Assembly: GCF_002025255.2 (NCBI RefSeq)
Contig: NZ_CP054587.1
Coordinates: 1,426,001 to 1,490,000, forward strand
Length of the DNA: 64,000 nt
Direction of reading: 5' to 3'
From: Halolamina sp. CBA1230
Lineage (GTDB): Archaea; Halobacteriota; Halobacteria; Halobacteriales; Haloferacaceae
Below are positions 17,186 to 27,094 of this stretch, piece after piece. Each line of letters opens with the position of its first letter. The first letter of the stretch is position 1. The notes below the pieces were generated by a model. That model had not been told where the DNA came from. It saw nothing but the letters and a program-made list of their open reading frames with translations, and did no database searches. Both the position numbers and the translations under genes were made by a program.

Positions 17186-18604
17186 TCAGGAGTCGAACGT
17201 CACGCGCCCCTCGACCGCGACGTCGAGGCCGCCGTTGCGGGCGTGCTCGGCGAGCACGTCGTGCTGGATCCCGACCTCGCCCGCGCGGTGGCGCTGCTCG
17301 ATCGTCGGGAACTCGTGGTCGGAGTGGAGCAGGTACTCCGCGGTCGCGACGGTGTAGCGCCGGTCGGGGTCGATCGGCTCGCCGTCGACGTGGGCGTCGA
17401 GCAGTTCGCCCGCCTCGTCGTCCCAGCGCAGGCTGGCGCCGCTGAGGTGGGCGTGCCACCAGTGGGGTTCGCCGAACTGGAGTTCGGCGCCGTCGGCCTC
17501 GCTGAACGCTTCGAGCAGCTCCCGGCCCGTGAGCTCGACGACGACCACGGGCTCCTCGAAGGGGAGCACGCTCACCAGATCCGCGAGCGTTACCTCCCCT
17601 TGGAGTGGCGGCCCCTCACGGATCCCGCCGCCGTTCTGGAGCCCCACGTCGGCGTCGGCCGCGGTACGGTAGGCGTCGGCAACGAAGTTGCCGATCCGGG
17701 ACTCGCCGCCGAACGTCGTCTCGTCGGTGCGTTCGAGCGGCTCGTCGACGGTCGCGACCGTCTCGTTCAGGCCGGCCGCCTCGCGGCGCCGCCGGAGCGC
17801 GTCGGTCAGTTCCTCGTGGACGGGACCGTCACTGGGATCGATCACGCGCGCGCTCGCGGCGCTGCCGCCGTCGCCCCGTGCGTCCGAGACTCCATCGCCG
17901 GCGCCGCCCGCCGGCGAGTTCGCCCCGAGTTCGACCTCGACGAACTCGTGGCCGTTCACGCCCGGGCGGGTGCAGAGCGTCCCGTCGACGTACTCGGTGC
18001 GGACGCTGTGGACGTGGCCGCCGAGAACCGCGTCGACGTCGACCCGGCGGGCGAGTTCGTCGTCGCCGCCGCCGAGATGCGAAAGCGCGACCACGTAGTC
18101 GACCCCCGCCGCGCGGAGTTCGTCGACCGCTTCCTCGGCAGCCTCGTACGGGTCGGTGAAGGTGAGCGGCGCCGCGGCGGGGTTGATCGAGTCGGTCGCA
18201 GGGTCGGTCAGGCCGAAGAAGCCGACGCGTTCGCCGTCGGCCGCCTCGATCGTCCACGGGACCACGCCCTCGTCGGCGCCGAAACGCTCGCCGTCCTCGT
18301 CGCGGGCGTTGGCGCTGACCCACGTGAAGGCGCTGTCGGCGACGATCTGCCGGGTCGTGTCGGGGCCGTAGTCGAAGTCGTGGTTGCCGAACGTGTCCGC
18401 GACGGTGTCGGCCGCGTCGGCGAAGTCGAGCACCTGCCGCCCGCTCGCGGCCAGCGACACCACGCCGGGCGCGCTGTTGTCGCCGGTGCCGACCACGAGC
18501 GCGTCGTCGCCGTCGAGTTCGCGCAGGCGGCCGGCGAACCGGCCTGCCCGCTCGGCGTCGTCGTAGAGGTTCTCGATATCTGAGTAGTGGAGGAGACGAA
18601 CCAT
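17186..18604 (-). CDS. 5'-nucleotidase/UshA-like metallophosphatase
   Basis: A 472-residue enzyme of the 5'-nucleotidase family. The N-terminal metallophosphoesterase motifs are in order: LLHYSDIENL, GTGDNSAPG, FGNHDFDYG, ALSHLGG and GGHVHS, which supply the two-metal site. The C-terminal substrate domain has NFVADAYRTAADADVGLQNG and GGIREGP, the usual substrate-binding loops. There is no signal peptide (MVRLLHYSDIENLYDD), so it probably acts in the cytosol, unlike bacterial UshA. It would remove phosphate from nucleotides or related esters; the exact substrate is not visible. Confidence 0.9.
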   Translation of the reverse strand: MVRLLHYSDIENLYDDAERAGRFAGRLRELDGDDALVVGTGDNSAPGVVSLAASGRQVLDFADAADTVADTFGNHDFDYGPDTTRQIVADSAFTWVSANARDEDGERFGADEGVVPWTIEAADGERVGFFGLTDPATDSINPAAAPLTFTDPYEAAEEAVDELRAAGVDYVVALSHLGGGDDELARRVDVDAVLGGHVHSVRTEYVDGTLCTRPGVNGHEFVEVELGANSPAGGAGDGVSDARGDGGSAASARVIDPSDGPVHEELTDALRRRREAAGLNETVATVDEPLERTDETTFGGESRIGNFVADAYRTAADADVGLQNGGGIREGPPLQGEVTLADLVSVLPFEEPVVVVELTGRELLEAFSEADGAELQFGEPHWWHAHLSGASLRWDDEAGELLDAHVDGEPIDPDRRYTVATAEYLLHSDHEFPTIEQRHRAGEVGIQHDVLAEHARNGGLDVAVEGRVTFDS

Positions 18605-18657
18605 CGAGTACGCGGGAAGAAACGGCCGGCAAGCAAGAAGCCGTCGGGAGCGGGCCG

Positions 18658-18858
18658 TCAGTCCTGGAGTTGGAACGCGACCTCGACCTCGACCTGGTAC
18701 TCCCGGTCATCGACGCTCGCGACCTCGACGCCGAGCTCCTGCACTTCAGCCCACTTCACGTTGTCCAGCGTGTCCTCCGCGCGGTCGATCGCGTTGTCGG
18801 CCGCGTCGTCGAAGCTCTCGCTGCTCGATCCGATCAGGGTGATCTTCTTGTGGACCAT
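18658..18858 (-). CDS. Dodecin, flavin-binding protein
   Basis: A 66-residue protein with the dodecin beta-alpha-beta-beta pattern. [20 protein letters not shown] gives the first strand and helix, and [14 protein letters not shown] carries the tryptophan that stacks on the flavin. Haloarchaeal dodecins form hollow dodecamers that store riboflavin or lumichrome and buffer free flavin. ATG 18858 is preferred to the GTG one codon upstream. It lies 53 bases from the nucleotidase start on the same strand. Confidence 0.92.
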   Translation of the reverse strand: MVHKKITLIGSSSESFDDAADNAIDRAEDTLDNVKWAEVQELGVEVASVDDREYQVEVEVAFQLQD

Positions 18859-18965
18859 CACGTCCAGGTTCGGGGAGCGAGCACATAAACTGGGTGGCCG
18901 TCAGACGACCGCACGAGCGCCGTCGGTGGCGATAGTTTTTGCTTCCCTCCGTCCAACGGTCGGCT

Positions 18966-19316
18966 ATGGAAACCGACAACAGCTACGTCAACGCCCTGAT
19001 CGGGGCCGCCGTGACCGTGGTCCTCTCGTTCCTCGGGCTCTCGCCGCTGCTGGGCGGCGCGGCCGCGGGCTACCTCGAACGTCGGGACGGCGGGCGCGTC
19101 GGCGCGCTCGCGGGCCTGTTCGCCGCGCTCCCGATGGCGGGTGTGGTGGTACTACTCGGCGGGTTCCTCTTCGCCTTGCTCGGATTCGGCGACGCGTTCG
19201 CCGGCGGCATCGCGTTCCTGCTGCTAGGGGTGCTGTTCGTCGTCGTCTACACCGTCGCGCTCTCGACGGTCGGCGGCATCGTCGGCGTCTACCTCGCCGA
19301 GGAACTCCGCGACTGA
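18966..19316 (+). CDS. Small membrane protein with glycine-rich helices
   Basis: A 116-residue protein with three to four hydrophobic segments and little else. It starts METDNSYVNALIGAAVTVVL, contains GLSPLLGGAAAGYLERRDGG between the first segments and ends in a short charged tail (YLAEELRD). The pattern resembles the DUF5518 group common in haloarchaea. It is divergent from the dodecin gene. No function can be stated. Confidence 0.75.
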   Translation: METDNSYVNALIGAAVTVVLSFLGLSPLLGGAAAGYLERRDGGRVGALAGLFAALPMAGVVVLLGGFLFALLGFGDAFAGGIAFLLLGVLFVVVYTVALSTVGGIVGVYLAEELRD

Positions 19317-19382
19317 GCGGTCGCTGATCGATCGACAGCCGCGCCGCTGGCGGGTCGCGAACGGCGGGAGAAGGGGACGGCC

Positions 19383-19649
19383 TTACAGGCGGCCGACCGA
19401 GTCGACGTCGATGCTCTCGACGCCCTCGACGTCGCGGAACGCCTCCTCGACGGCCTCGGTGCCGCCGGCGTCGTCGGGGACGACGACCGTCGGGAGCAGC
19501 GCGGTGAGGCCGAACGCGACGTCCTCGCGCTGGAACCCGCGGATCTCGGCGCCCTCGGGCAGCGCGTCCTCGAGCCGGTCCTCGAGCTCGTCGAGGTCGA
19601 GCTCGGGGCTCTCCGGCATCACCTTGATCTTGGCGGCGACGTCGCCCAT
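19383..19649 (-). CDS. aef1b: Translation elongation factor EF-1 beta
   Basis: An 88-residue EF-1 beta, the nucleotide exchange factor of EF-1 alpha. The start [20 protein letters not shown] and the C-terminal [20 protein letters not shown] match the archaeal family, which has a ferredoxin-like fold, and the length is normal. It begins at 19649, one base after the end of the zinc-protein gene (stop 19651-19653), so the two are clearly co-transcribed and probably coupled in translation. Confidence 0.95.
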   Translation of the reverse strand: MGDVAAKIKVMPESPELDLDELEDRLEDALPEGAEIRGFQREDVAFGLTALLPTVVVPDDAGGTEAVEEAFRDVEGVESIDVDSVGRL

Positions 19650-19650
19650 G

Positions 19651-19830
19651 TTACGGCCCCCTGAACCCGCAGTCCGGGCACTCGTAGAGGTTGCTCTGCT
19701 TGCGACACTTCGCACACCGGAAGATGACGGTGCCACAGTCGGGACATTTGAACCGGGCGGCGTTGGTCCCCGTGACGGAGATCCCACAGGAGACACAGGA
19801 GCGCTCCTGTCTCGTTTCTGCTTCGCTCAT
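19651..19830 (-). CDS. Four-CxxC zinc micro-protein, HVO_2753-like
   Basis: A 59-residue protein with four CxxC pairs: CVSC, CPDC, CAKC and CPDC, enough for two zinc sites. It closely matches my memory of the Haloferax micro-protein HVO_2753, for which zinc binding and effects on swarming and biofilm formation have been reported. The end [18 protein letters not shown] is very characteristic. It starts at ATG 19830 and precedes EF-1 beta with no spacer, the same arrangement as in Haloferax, which hints at a link with translation. The assignment rests on sequence and synteny. Confidence 0.9.
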   Translation of the reverse strand: MSEAETRQERSCVSCGISVTGTNAARFKCPDCGTVIFRCAKCRKQSNLYECPDCGFRGP

Positions 19831-19987
19831 GTCCCGAAAGGCGGGCGCGCGACGTTTAACCGTTACCTTCCCCGCCCGAGGGAGTGGAACCGCTCGGCGC
19901 GGGGGTGTACCGTCGGCGCCCCGGCCCGCTGGCCCCCGACGGGAGCGGGGCCGAAACGTTTTGTCCGTACCGGTGAACAGCGTGAGT

Positions 19988-20617
19988 ATGGATACATCGG
20001 GGCTGGCGCTCGTCGAGGACGAGCGCAGCAACGCGCTGCTCTCGTGGGCGATCCTCCTGTTCCTCTTCGCGGCCGCAGCCGTCGAACTGGCCACGGGCGT
20101 GATCGTCTGGGCGGGGTTCGTGCTCTGTGTGGTCGCCCTCGGCGCGATGCCGGCGGTGCTGCACCGCGATCGGGAGGCGATGCTGCCGTGGGAGCTGCTC
20201 GCGCTGGCGGCGCTACCGATGGCCGGTCGGGTGTTCGTCGCCGGGCGGACCGTGGGGCAGATCACGCTCACCGGGCGGGTGATGACGTTCGTCGCCGTTG
20301 CCGCGGTGGCGCTGATCGTCGCCGTGCTGCTCGATCGGTTCACGCCGGTCCGGATGAACGACGCGTTCGCGACGGTGTTCGTCGTCGTCACCACCACCGC
20401 CGCGGCGGGCATCTGGGCGGTCGCACAGTGGCTCTCGGACATCTACCTCCGCACCGAGTTCCTGGATCGTCCCCACGCCGAGGAGGCGCTGATGTGGGAT
20501 TTCACCGCCGCCACGCTGGCCGGCGTGCTCTCGGCACTGCTGTTCACCTTCTACTTCCGCCGGCGAGCGAACGGGCGGAACGGACCGCGTACGTCGAGCA
20601 GGGGTGAGCGACTGTGA
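19988..20617 (+). CDS. Membrane protein, first gene of a coupled pair
   Basis: A 209-residue protein with about six hydrophobic helices starting after [20 protein letters not shown] and ending in an Arg-rich cytoplasmic tail ([14 protein letters not shown]). No known motif is present. Its stop overlaps the GTG start of the next gene (GTGA, 20614-20617), so the two proteins are probably made in equal amounts and may form a complex. The start at ATG 19988 is preferred because the upstream frame is hydrophilic and spans the promoter. Confidence 0.75.
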   Translation: MDTSGLALVEDERSNALLSWAILLFLFAAAAVELATGVIVWAGFVLCVVALGAMPAVLHRDREAMLPWELLALAALPMAGRVFVAGRTVGQITLTGRVMTFVAVAAVALIVAVLLDRFTPVRMNDAFATVFVVVTTTAAAGIWAVAQWLSDIYLRTEFLDRPHAEEALMWDFTAATLAGVLSALLFTFYFRRRANGRNGPRTSSRGERL

Positions 20618-21279
20618 AGCTCCGCGACCGACTCGGGCTGACCAAGCGTCACCAGCGGATCGCCGCCCAGGCGATGCAGTACGGCCTGTTCGGCATGATC
20701 GCCGTCGGCTTCTACGAGGGGAGCGTCGGCGTGATGGTCAACGCCGGCGTCGGCTTCGTGATCACGTACGTGCCGGCGCTGCTGGAGCGTGACTACGACA
20801 TCCAGCTCGACCCGGCGCTTGTGCTCTGGATCACGCTCGCGGTGTTCCTCCACGGGTTCGGCACGGTCGGCCTCCCCGGCGCCGAGGCCCACCCGTACAG
20901 CTCGATCTGGTGGTGGGACCACATGACGCATATGTTCTCGGCCAGCCTGGTCGCCGGCGCGGGGTACGTCACCGTCCGCGCGCTCGACGAACACACCGAC
21001 GCCGTCCGGTTCCCGCCGCGGTTCACCGTCGTGTTCATCCTGCTGTTCACCATGTCGTTCGGCGTGTTCTGGGAGGTGATCGAGTTCGCCATCGCGCTGG
21101 CTGCCGAGGCGACGGGCGCGCCGCGGGTGCTCACCCAGTACGGGCTGGAGGACACGATGAAGGACCTGCTGTTCGACACGCTGGGCGGCATCGTCGTCGG
21201 GCTCTGGGGGACGGCGTACCTCACCGGCCTCACCGAGTCGCTGACCGAACGGCTCGGCGCGAGCAGGGAGACGGAGTAG
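20614..21279 (+). CDS. Membrane protein of the YjdF/DUF2238 type
   Basis: A 221-residue protein with about six membrane segments. The conserved polar residues WWWDHMTHMFSASLVA and FGVFWEVIEFAIAL, with GLEDTMKDLLFDTLGGIVVG further on, match the DUF2238/YjdF group, whose conserved Asp, His and Glu lie within or near the membrane. This pattern suggests a metal site, but no reaction is established. GTG 20614 overlaps the upstream stop by four bases. Confidence 0.75.
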   Translation: MKLRDRLGLTKRHQRIAAQAMQYGLFGMIAVGFYEGSVGVMVNAGVGFVITYVPALLERDYDIQLDPALVLWITLAVFLHGFGTVGLPGAEAHPYSSIWWWDHMTHMFSASLVAGAGYVTVRALDEHTDAVRFPPRFTVVFILLFTMSFGVFWEVIEFAIALAAEATGAPRVLTQYGLEDTMKDLLFDTLGGIVVGLWGTAYLTGLTESLTERLGASRETE

Positions 21280-21328
21280 CGGCCGGGGCGACCGAAGAGT
21301 TTTCTCGCCGACCGCGGTACGAGAGTAC

Positions 21329-21622
21329 ATGGTCGACACGGCGCTTCTCTGGATCGGGGCGGTCCTCGCCGTCGGTATCGGCGCCGCCGCCGTCGCCGTC
21401 CGGCGCGACGCGGCGGGTGAACGCTCGCCCACCCCGTTCGTCGCCGTCGCGGCCGCGGTGGGCTACGCCGCCGAACTCGCCGGGGCGAACGGCTACCTCG
21501 GGTCGCTGCCGGCGAACCTACTTTCGGCCGCCGGCTTCCTGACGGCGGGCGCACTGCTCGGGAGGAACCTACTGCGGCGCTGGCGAGCGTGGGGCGAGGG
21601 GCGCGCCGACGCGTCGCTGTAG
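21329..21622 (+). CDS. Small membrane protein, unknown
   Basis: A 97-residue protein with three predicted helices (TALLWIGAVLAVGIGAAAVA, FVAVAAAVGYAAEL, LLSAAGFLTAGALLG) and a basic end LLRRWRAWGEGR. It starts at GTG/ATG-type position 21329 (ATG GTC GAC) 50 bases after the pair above, on the same strand, so it may share its transcript. It ends convergent with the L11 gene. No motif is recognised. Confidence 0.65.
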   Translation: MVDTALLWIGAVLAVGIGAAAVAVRRDAAGERSPTPFVAVAAAVGYAAELAGANGYLGSLPANLLSAAGFLTAGALLGRNLLRRWRAWGEGRADASL

Positions 21623-21650
21623 CGGGTCGAAAACGGAGAGAGAAACCGCG

Positions 21651-22130
21651 TTACGCTTCGGCGAACTGCTCGTCGTACTCGCCGGCGTCGATGCGCTCCT
21701 TGAACGTCCGGGCGTCCTCGCCCTCGATGGTGACGCCCAGCGAGACACACGTGCCCGCGACCTCCTTGGCCGCGTTCTTGGTGTCGTAGGCGAGCAGGTC
21801 CGAGGACTTCTGCTCGGCGATCTTTCGGAGCTGATCGGCGGTCAGGTTCGCGACGAAATCCTCCTGGGGCTCGCCGGAGCCGGTGTCGAAGCCGGCCTCG
21901 TCCTTGACGAGCTCCGCCGTCGGCGGGACACCGACCTCGATCGAGAACGAGCCGTCGTCCTCGTAGTCGATGGTGACGGGGACCTCCATCCCGTCGAACG
22001 CGTCGGTCTCCTCGTTGATCTCCTGCACGACCGCCTGCACGTCGACGGGTGTCGGACCCAGCTCGGGGCCGAGCGGCGGGCCAGGGTCGGCCTCGCCGCC
22101 CGCGACGAGCACTTCGATGGTTCCAGCCAT
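21651..22130 (-). CDS. rpl11: Ribosomal protein L11
   Basis: A 159-residue uL11. The N-terminal domain begins MAGTIEVLVAGGEADPGPP and continues LGPELGPTPVD, the proline-glycine loop that contacts the GTPase centre of 23S rRNA. The C-terminal domain has ENLT-type residues LTADQLRKIAEQKSSDLLAY and VAGTCVSLGVTIEGEDA, the rRNA-binding surface. Length and order are normal for archaea. It is monocistronic here and lies divergent from the crcB pair. Confidence 0.97.
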   Translation of the reverse strand: MAGTIEVLVAGGEADPGPPLGPELGPTPVDVQAVVQEINEETDAFDGMEVPVTIDYEDDGSFSIEVGVPPTAELVKDEAGFDTGSGEPQEDFVANLTADQLRKIAEQKSSDLLAYDTKNAAKEVAGTCVSLGVTIEGEDARTFKERIDAGEYDEQFAEA

Positions 22131-22224
22131 ACCCGAAAGGTGCCCGGCGCCCCGTAAAACGGTTTCTTTCCTGCCTCGGCCCGGAGCGACAGCGGTTTGC
22201 CCCTCGCCGCCGCAGCACAGCGGG

Positions 22225-22599
22225 ATGGCCGCCCGCGCCCGGACGATCGCGCTCGTCGCCGGTGGAGGGTTCGCCGGCGCGAACGCGCGCTGGCTGCTCG
22301 CCGTCGCCCTCCCGGCACTGGGCGGCACGCTCGCGGCGAACGTCCTCGGCGCGTTCGCGCTCGGCGCCGTCGTCGCCACCGTCGCCGCGGGCCGCCTGAC
22401 GCCCGCTACCCGCGCCGCGCTCGCGACGGGGTTTCTCTCGTCGTTCACCACGTACTCGACGTTCGCCGTCGAGTCCGCTCTCGCGGGCAGCCCCGCGCTC
22501 GTCGTCGGGAACGTGCTCGCGAACTACGCGCTGGGCTTTGCGGCCGCCGGGGTCGGACTGGCGGCCGGTCGCCGCCTCGTCGGGGGTGAGAACGCGTGA
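22225..22599 (+). CDS. crcB: CrcB/Fluc fluoride channel subunit 1
   Basis: A 124-residue protein with four helices. The pore motif AANVLGAFALG and the TM3 break motif GFLSSFTTYSTFAVES, with its phenylalanines and threonines, mark the Fluc family that exports fluoride passively. The basic N-terminus (MAARARTIAL) and ATG 22225 are a good fit. It overlaps its partner by GTGA. Pairs of different subunits like this usually form an antiparallel heterodimer with the two pores. Confidence 0.9.
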   Translation: MAARARTIALVAGGGFAGANARWLLAVALPALGGTLAANVLGAFALGAVVATVAAGRLTPATRAALATGFLSSFTTYSTFAVESALAGSPALVVGNVLANYALGFAAAGVGLAAGRRLVGGENA

Positions 22600-22952
22600 T
22601 CGCATCCGCGCCGATTCTCGTCGGTCTCGGCGGCGCCGTCGGCGCCGTCCTCCGATACGCGGCGGGTGAACTGCTCGCCGACGCCGACGCACCGTTCCCG
22701 GCGTCGACGCTCGCGGTCAACACGCTGGGGACGTTCGCGCTCGGCCTGCTCACGTTCGCCGGGGCGGGCGACGAGGCGCTGCTCCTGCTCGGCACCGGAA
22801 CCTGCGGCGCGTTCACGACGTTCTCCTCCTTTTCGGTGGAGACGGTGCGGGCGTGGGAGGGGGGAGACCGGGCGGTCGCGGCCGGCTACGCGGGCGGAAC
22901 GTTGGTGCTCGCGGGCGTCGCACTCGGGATCGCGTGGCTGCTCGTCGGCTGA
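22596..22952 (+). CDS. crcB: CrcB/Fluc fluoride channel subunit 2
   Basis: A 118-residue second Fluc subunit. It has AVNTLGTFALGLL and GTCGAFTTFSSFSVETV, the pore asparagine and the phenylalanine box, and four helices. GTG 22596 overlaps the stop of the first subunit. The two differ in charge and loop length, so they are expected to insert in opposite orientations and pair with each other. I see no fluoride riboswitch in the 95 bases upstream of the first gene. Confidence 0.9.
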   Translation: MIASAPILVGLGGAVGAVLRYAAGELLADADAPFPASTLAVNTLGTFALGLLTFAGAGDEALLLLGTGTCGAFTTFSSFSVETVRAWEGGDRAVAAGYAGGTLVLAGVALGIAWLLVG

Positions 22953-23301
22953 GCCGACCGTTCTTCCGCGTGCTGTCGGACGGATGGAGCGAGCCGACCC
23001 GCCCGTGACGTCCGAACTAGCCGGGTGAGTCCGTATACGGTACATTCAACCGTGTCGAACAGACAACCGTGAGGAAAGGCTACTGCACTTCACGCGACGA
23101 CCGATCGGACAGCTTCCACCGTCCGGGTTCCGACGGAGTGCACTAACGTTCAGTCGATCACCGCAGTCGATCGATGGGACACGACGGACCGTAGTCAACG
23201 GATGCTACACGACGGCGAACGCACGTCCACGACTCGACAGTCGCATCGCGCAGCCGAGGGAAGGACCGACCGACGAGAACGGCAGCCGCCGGGGGTGTGG
23301 G
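22953..23301. other. Gene-free 349-base leader/promoter region of the BCCT gene
   Basis: No supportable gene is seen. The stretch is less GC-rich than its neighbours. A perfect 10-bp palindrome CCGTATACGG lies at 23031-23040. No TATA-like element sits at the usual 25-30 bases before the ATG at 23302, so the BCCT message probably has a long leader. Confidence 0.5.
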
Positions 23302-25059
<1,758 letters not shown>

Positions 25060-25137
25060 AGGATTCGTGAACGCCCCCACCCTCGACGAACGACCCTGTC
25101 AGGGGTGAGCGAAGGCGGTGAGGTCGCCGACCGAGAC

Positions 25138-26202
25138 TCAGATCGCCACCGAAAACGGCGCGTGCTCGCCGGCCCGCTCGGCCATCCCGGCACACAGCGC
25201 CGCCACGGCGTCCAGATCCGCGAGATCCACTACCTCCACCGGCGTGTGCATGTAGCGGTTCGGGATCCCGACGTTCAGCGACGGCACACCGCTTTTCTGC
25301 GTGAACACGCCGTCGGCGTCGGTCCCCGTCCGGCTCCCTGCAGCCTGCAGTTGGTGGTCGACGCCGTCGGCGTCCCCCGACTCACGGGCCAACTCCACGA
25401 GGGTCGGGTGGTTCGCGCTCCCCCGCCCCACGACTGGCCCCTCGCCGAGTTCGACCGGGCCGCGCGCGCTGCCGGCCACGTCGGGGTTGTCGGTCGCGTG
25501 GGTCACGTCGACCGCGACGTACGCGTCCGGATCGACGTCGAAGCCGATCATGCGGGCGCCCTTCAGGCCGACCTCCTCCTGCACCGTCGAGACGGCGTAG
25601 ACGGTCGCGTCGGCGCCGGCGTTCGCCGCCCGGCGCAGCGTCTCGGCGGCGACCCACGTCCCGGCGCGGTTGTCCACGCCGCGGGCCGCGATCCGGCCGT
25701 TCGCCAGCTCCTGGATCCCCGAGGAGAACGTCACCGGGTCGCCGACGGAGACCAGCTCCTCGGCGTCCTCCTCGCCCGCCACGCCGACGTCGACGAACTG
25801 CTCGCTGATGTCCTCGTACTCCTCGTCGCCCTGGCGCAGGTGGATCGCGGTCTGGCCGATCACGCCCTGCACGGGCCCGTGGTCGGCGTGAACCGTGACG
25901 TGTTGCCCCTTCGAGACCGTGCGGTCCGAGCCGCCGACGCGGGCGATTCGGAGGAACCCGTCGTCGACGATGTCCCGGACGATGAAGCCGATCTCGTCGG
26001 CATGGCCGCCGACCGCGAACTCGGTGTCGACCGTCGGGTCGCCCTCGTGGACCGCGACCGCGTTGCCGTACGCGTCGGTCTCGACGCGGTCAGCGAACTC
26101 GGAAACGTAGTCGACCCAGACCCGCTGGCCGCGCGTCTCGAACCCTGAGGGGCTCGGGGTGGTGAGCAGTTCGTCGAGGAACGCCCGCTGGCTGTCGTCC
26201 AT
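25138..26202 (-). CDS. M42-family aminopeptidase
   Basis: A 354-residue di-metal peptidase of the M42 (glutamyl aminopeptidase/TET) family. The metal and catalytic residues appear in GGHADEIGF (His, Asp), RGVDNRAGTW (bridging Asp), STVQEEVGLKGA (catalytic and metal Glu), YVAVDVTHA (Asp) and a C-terminal His in RYMHTPVE. The inserted beta-domain runs from about residue 75 to 170. TET peptidases form dodecameric tetrahedra that trim short peptides in the cytosol. ATG 26202 gives the normal length. The gene is convergent with the BCCT transporter. Confidence 0.93.
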   Translation of the reverse strand: MDDSQRAFLDELLTTPSPSGFETRGQRVWVDYVSEFADRVETDAYGNAVAVHEGDPTVDTEFAVGGHADEIGFIVRDIVDDGFLRIARVGGSDRTVSKGQHVTVHADHGPVQGVIGQTAIHLRQGDEEYEDISEQFVDVGVAGEEDAEELVSVGDPVTFSSGIQELANGRIAARGVDNRAGTWVAAETLRRAANAGADATVYAVSTVQEEVGLKGARMIGFDVDPDAYVAVDVTHATDNPDVAGSARGPVELGEGPVVGRGSANHPTLVELARESGDADGVDHQLQAAGSRTGTDADGVFTQKSGVPSLNVGIPNRYMHTPVEVVDLADLDAVAALCAGMAERAGEHAPFSVAI

Positions 26203-26345
26203 GCGCTGGCTCTCGAAGTCGAGGCCAATGAGTCCGACGGTAGCCGCCGGGTTCCGGTCGCTCCGCGGACCAGACGGCGGGAACGTGTCGGATCGAATCG
26301 GAATTTTCGCTAACGATTAAGTCCTACCGGCCGAGAGTGGGTAGT

Positions 26346-27029
26346 ATGCGCCCCGATCGACAGTCCCTCCAGTCGGCCACGGGTACGGCCGTCTCGACGT
26401 TCGCGTTCCTCCTGAGCCGGTTCGCGGCGACCGCGAGTTCGGCGTACAGCCTGCTCCGCCGCCTCACACACCAGCTTCGCAGCCGCTGGAAACGCGGGAG
26501 CCGACGGGCAAGCGAACTGCTCTCGGGTCCGGGCAAGCGGTTCGTGACCGGACCGCTTCGGGAGCTCCTGCTCGGCCGGCGAACGCACCGATCGCTCGTC
26601 GCCCTGCTGTCGGCGCCGGTGCTCGCACTCGCCGTCGCGTGGTGGGTCGGCTCGACGGTCGGCTACGAGAGCCTCGTCGCGTGGGTCCGCGGGACGTGGT
26701 TCGGAACCGACCCCTCGCTTGCGGTGTTCGCCGCCCTCGGCGCGTTGCTCCTGCTCGCGGCCGCCAGCGCGGCGGTCAACTCCGGACTGCTCCCGACGAC
26801 GCTGCTCGTGAGCGCCCCGATATTCGGCGCCGCCGTCACCCGATACGGCACGACCGTCACCTACACCTGGGGTGCCGAGGTCGTCTCGCTCCCGAACGCG
26901 GTCGGGACGGCGACGCTCCTCGCGCTCGCGTTCGGGATCCCGATCGCCGTGGCCGGCTTCCTGCTCGGAAGCGTCCTCCGCCGGTCGGCGACGACGCTCC
27001 GGAGCCGGGACACTGCCGAGAGCGCGTAG
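26346..27029 (+). CDS. Membrane protein, unknown function
   Basis: A 227-residue protein with a long basic N-terminal region (LLRRLTHQLRSRWKRGSRRA) and four hydrophobic segments in the second half (ALLSAPVLALAVAWWVG-like, LAVFAALGALLLLAAASAAV, LLPTTLLVSAPIFGA, ATLLALAFGIPIAVAGFLLG). No motif is recognised. I chose ATG 26346 over a GTG nine bases upstream. It is divergent from the aminopeptidase and precedes the repeat protein at 27095. Confidence 0.7.
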   Translation: MRPDRQSLQSATGTAVSTFAFLLSRFAATASSAYSLLRRLTHQLRSRWKRGSRRASELLSGPGKRFVTGPLRELLLGRRTHRSLVALLSAPVLALAVAWWVGSTVGYESLVAWVRGTWFGTDPSLAVFAALGALLLLAAASAAVNSGLLPTTLLVSAPIFGAAVTRYGTTVTYTWGAEVVSLPNAVGTATLLALAFGIPIAVAGFLLGSVLRRSATTLRSRDTAESA

Positions 27030-27094
27030 GCGGCGACCGAGCGCGACCGCCCGCCCCCACAACGGCTTTGCCCACGCCACCACAACGACCACGT

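Noticed and set aside
22131-22224. Fluoride riboswitch before crcB
   Set aside because: The short gap lacks the conserved crcB-motif core as far as I can read, and leaves little room for the pseudoknot.
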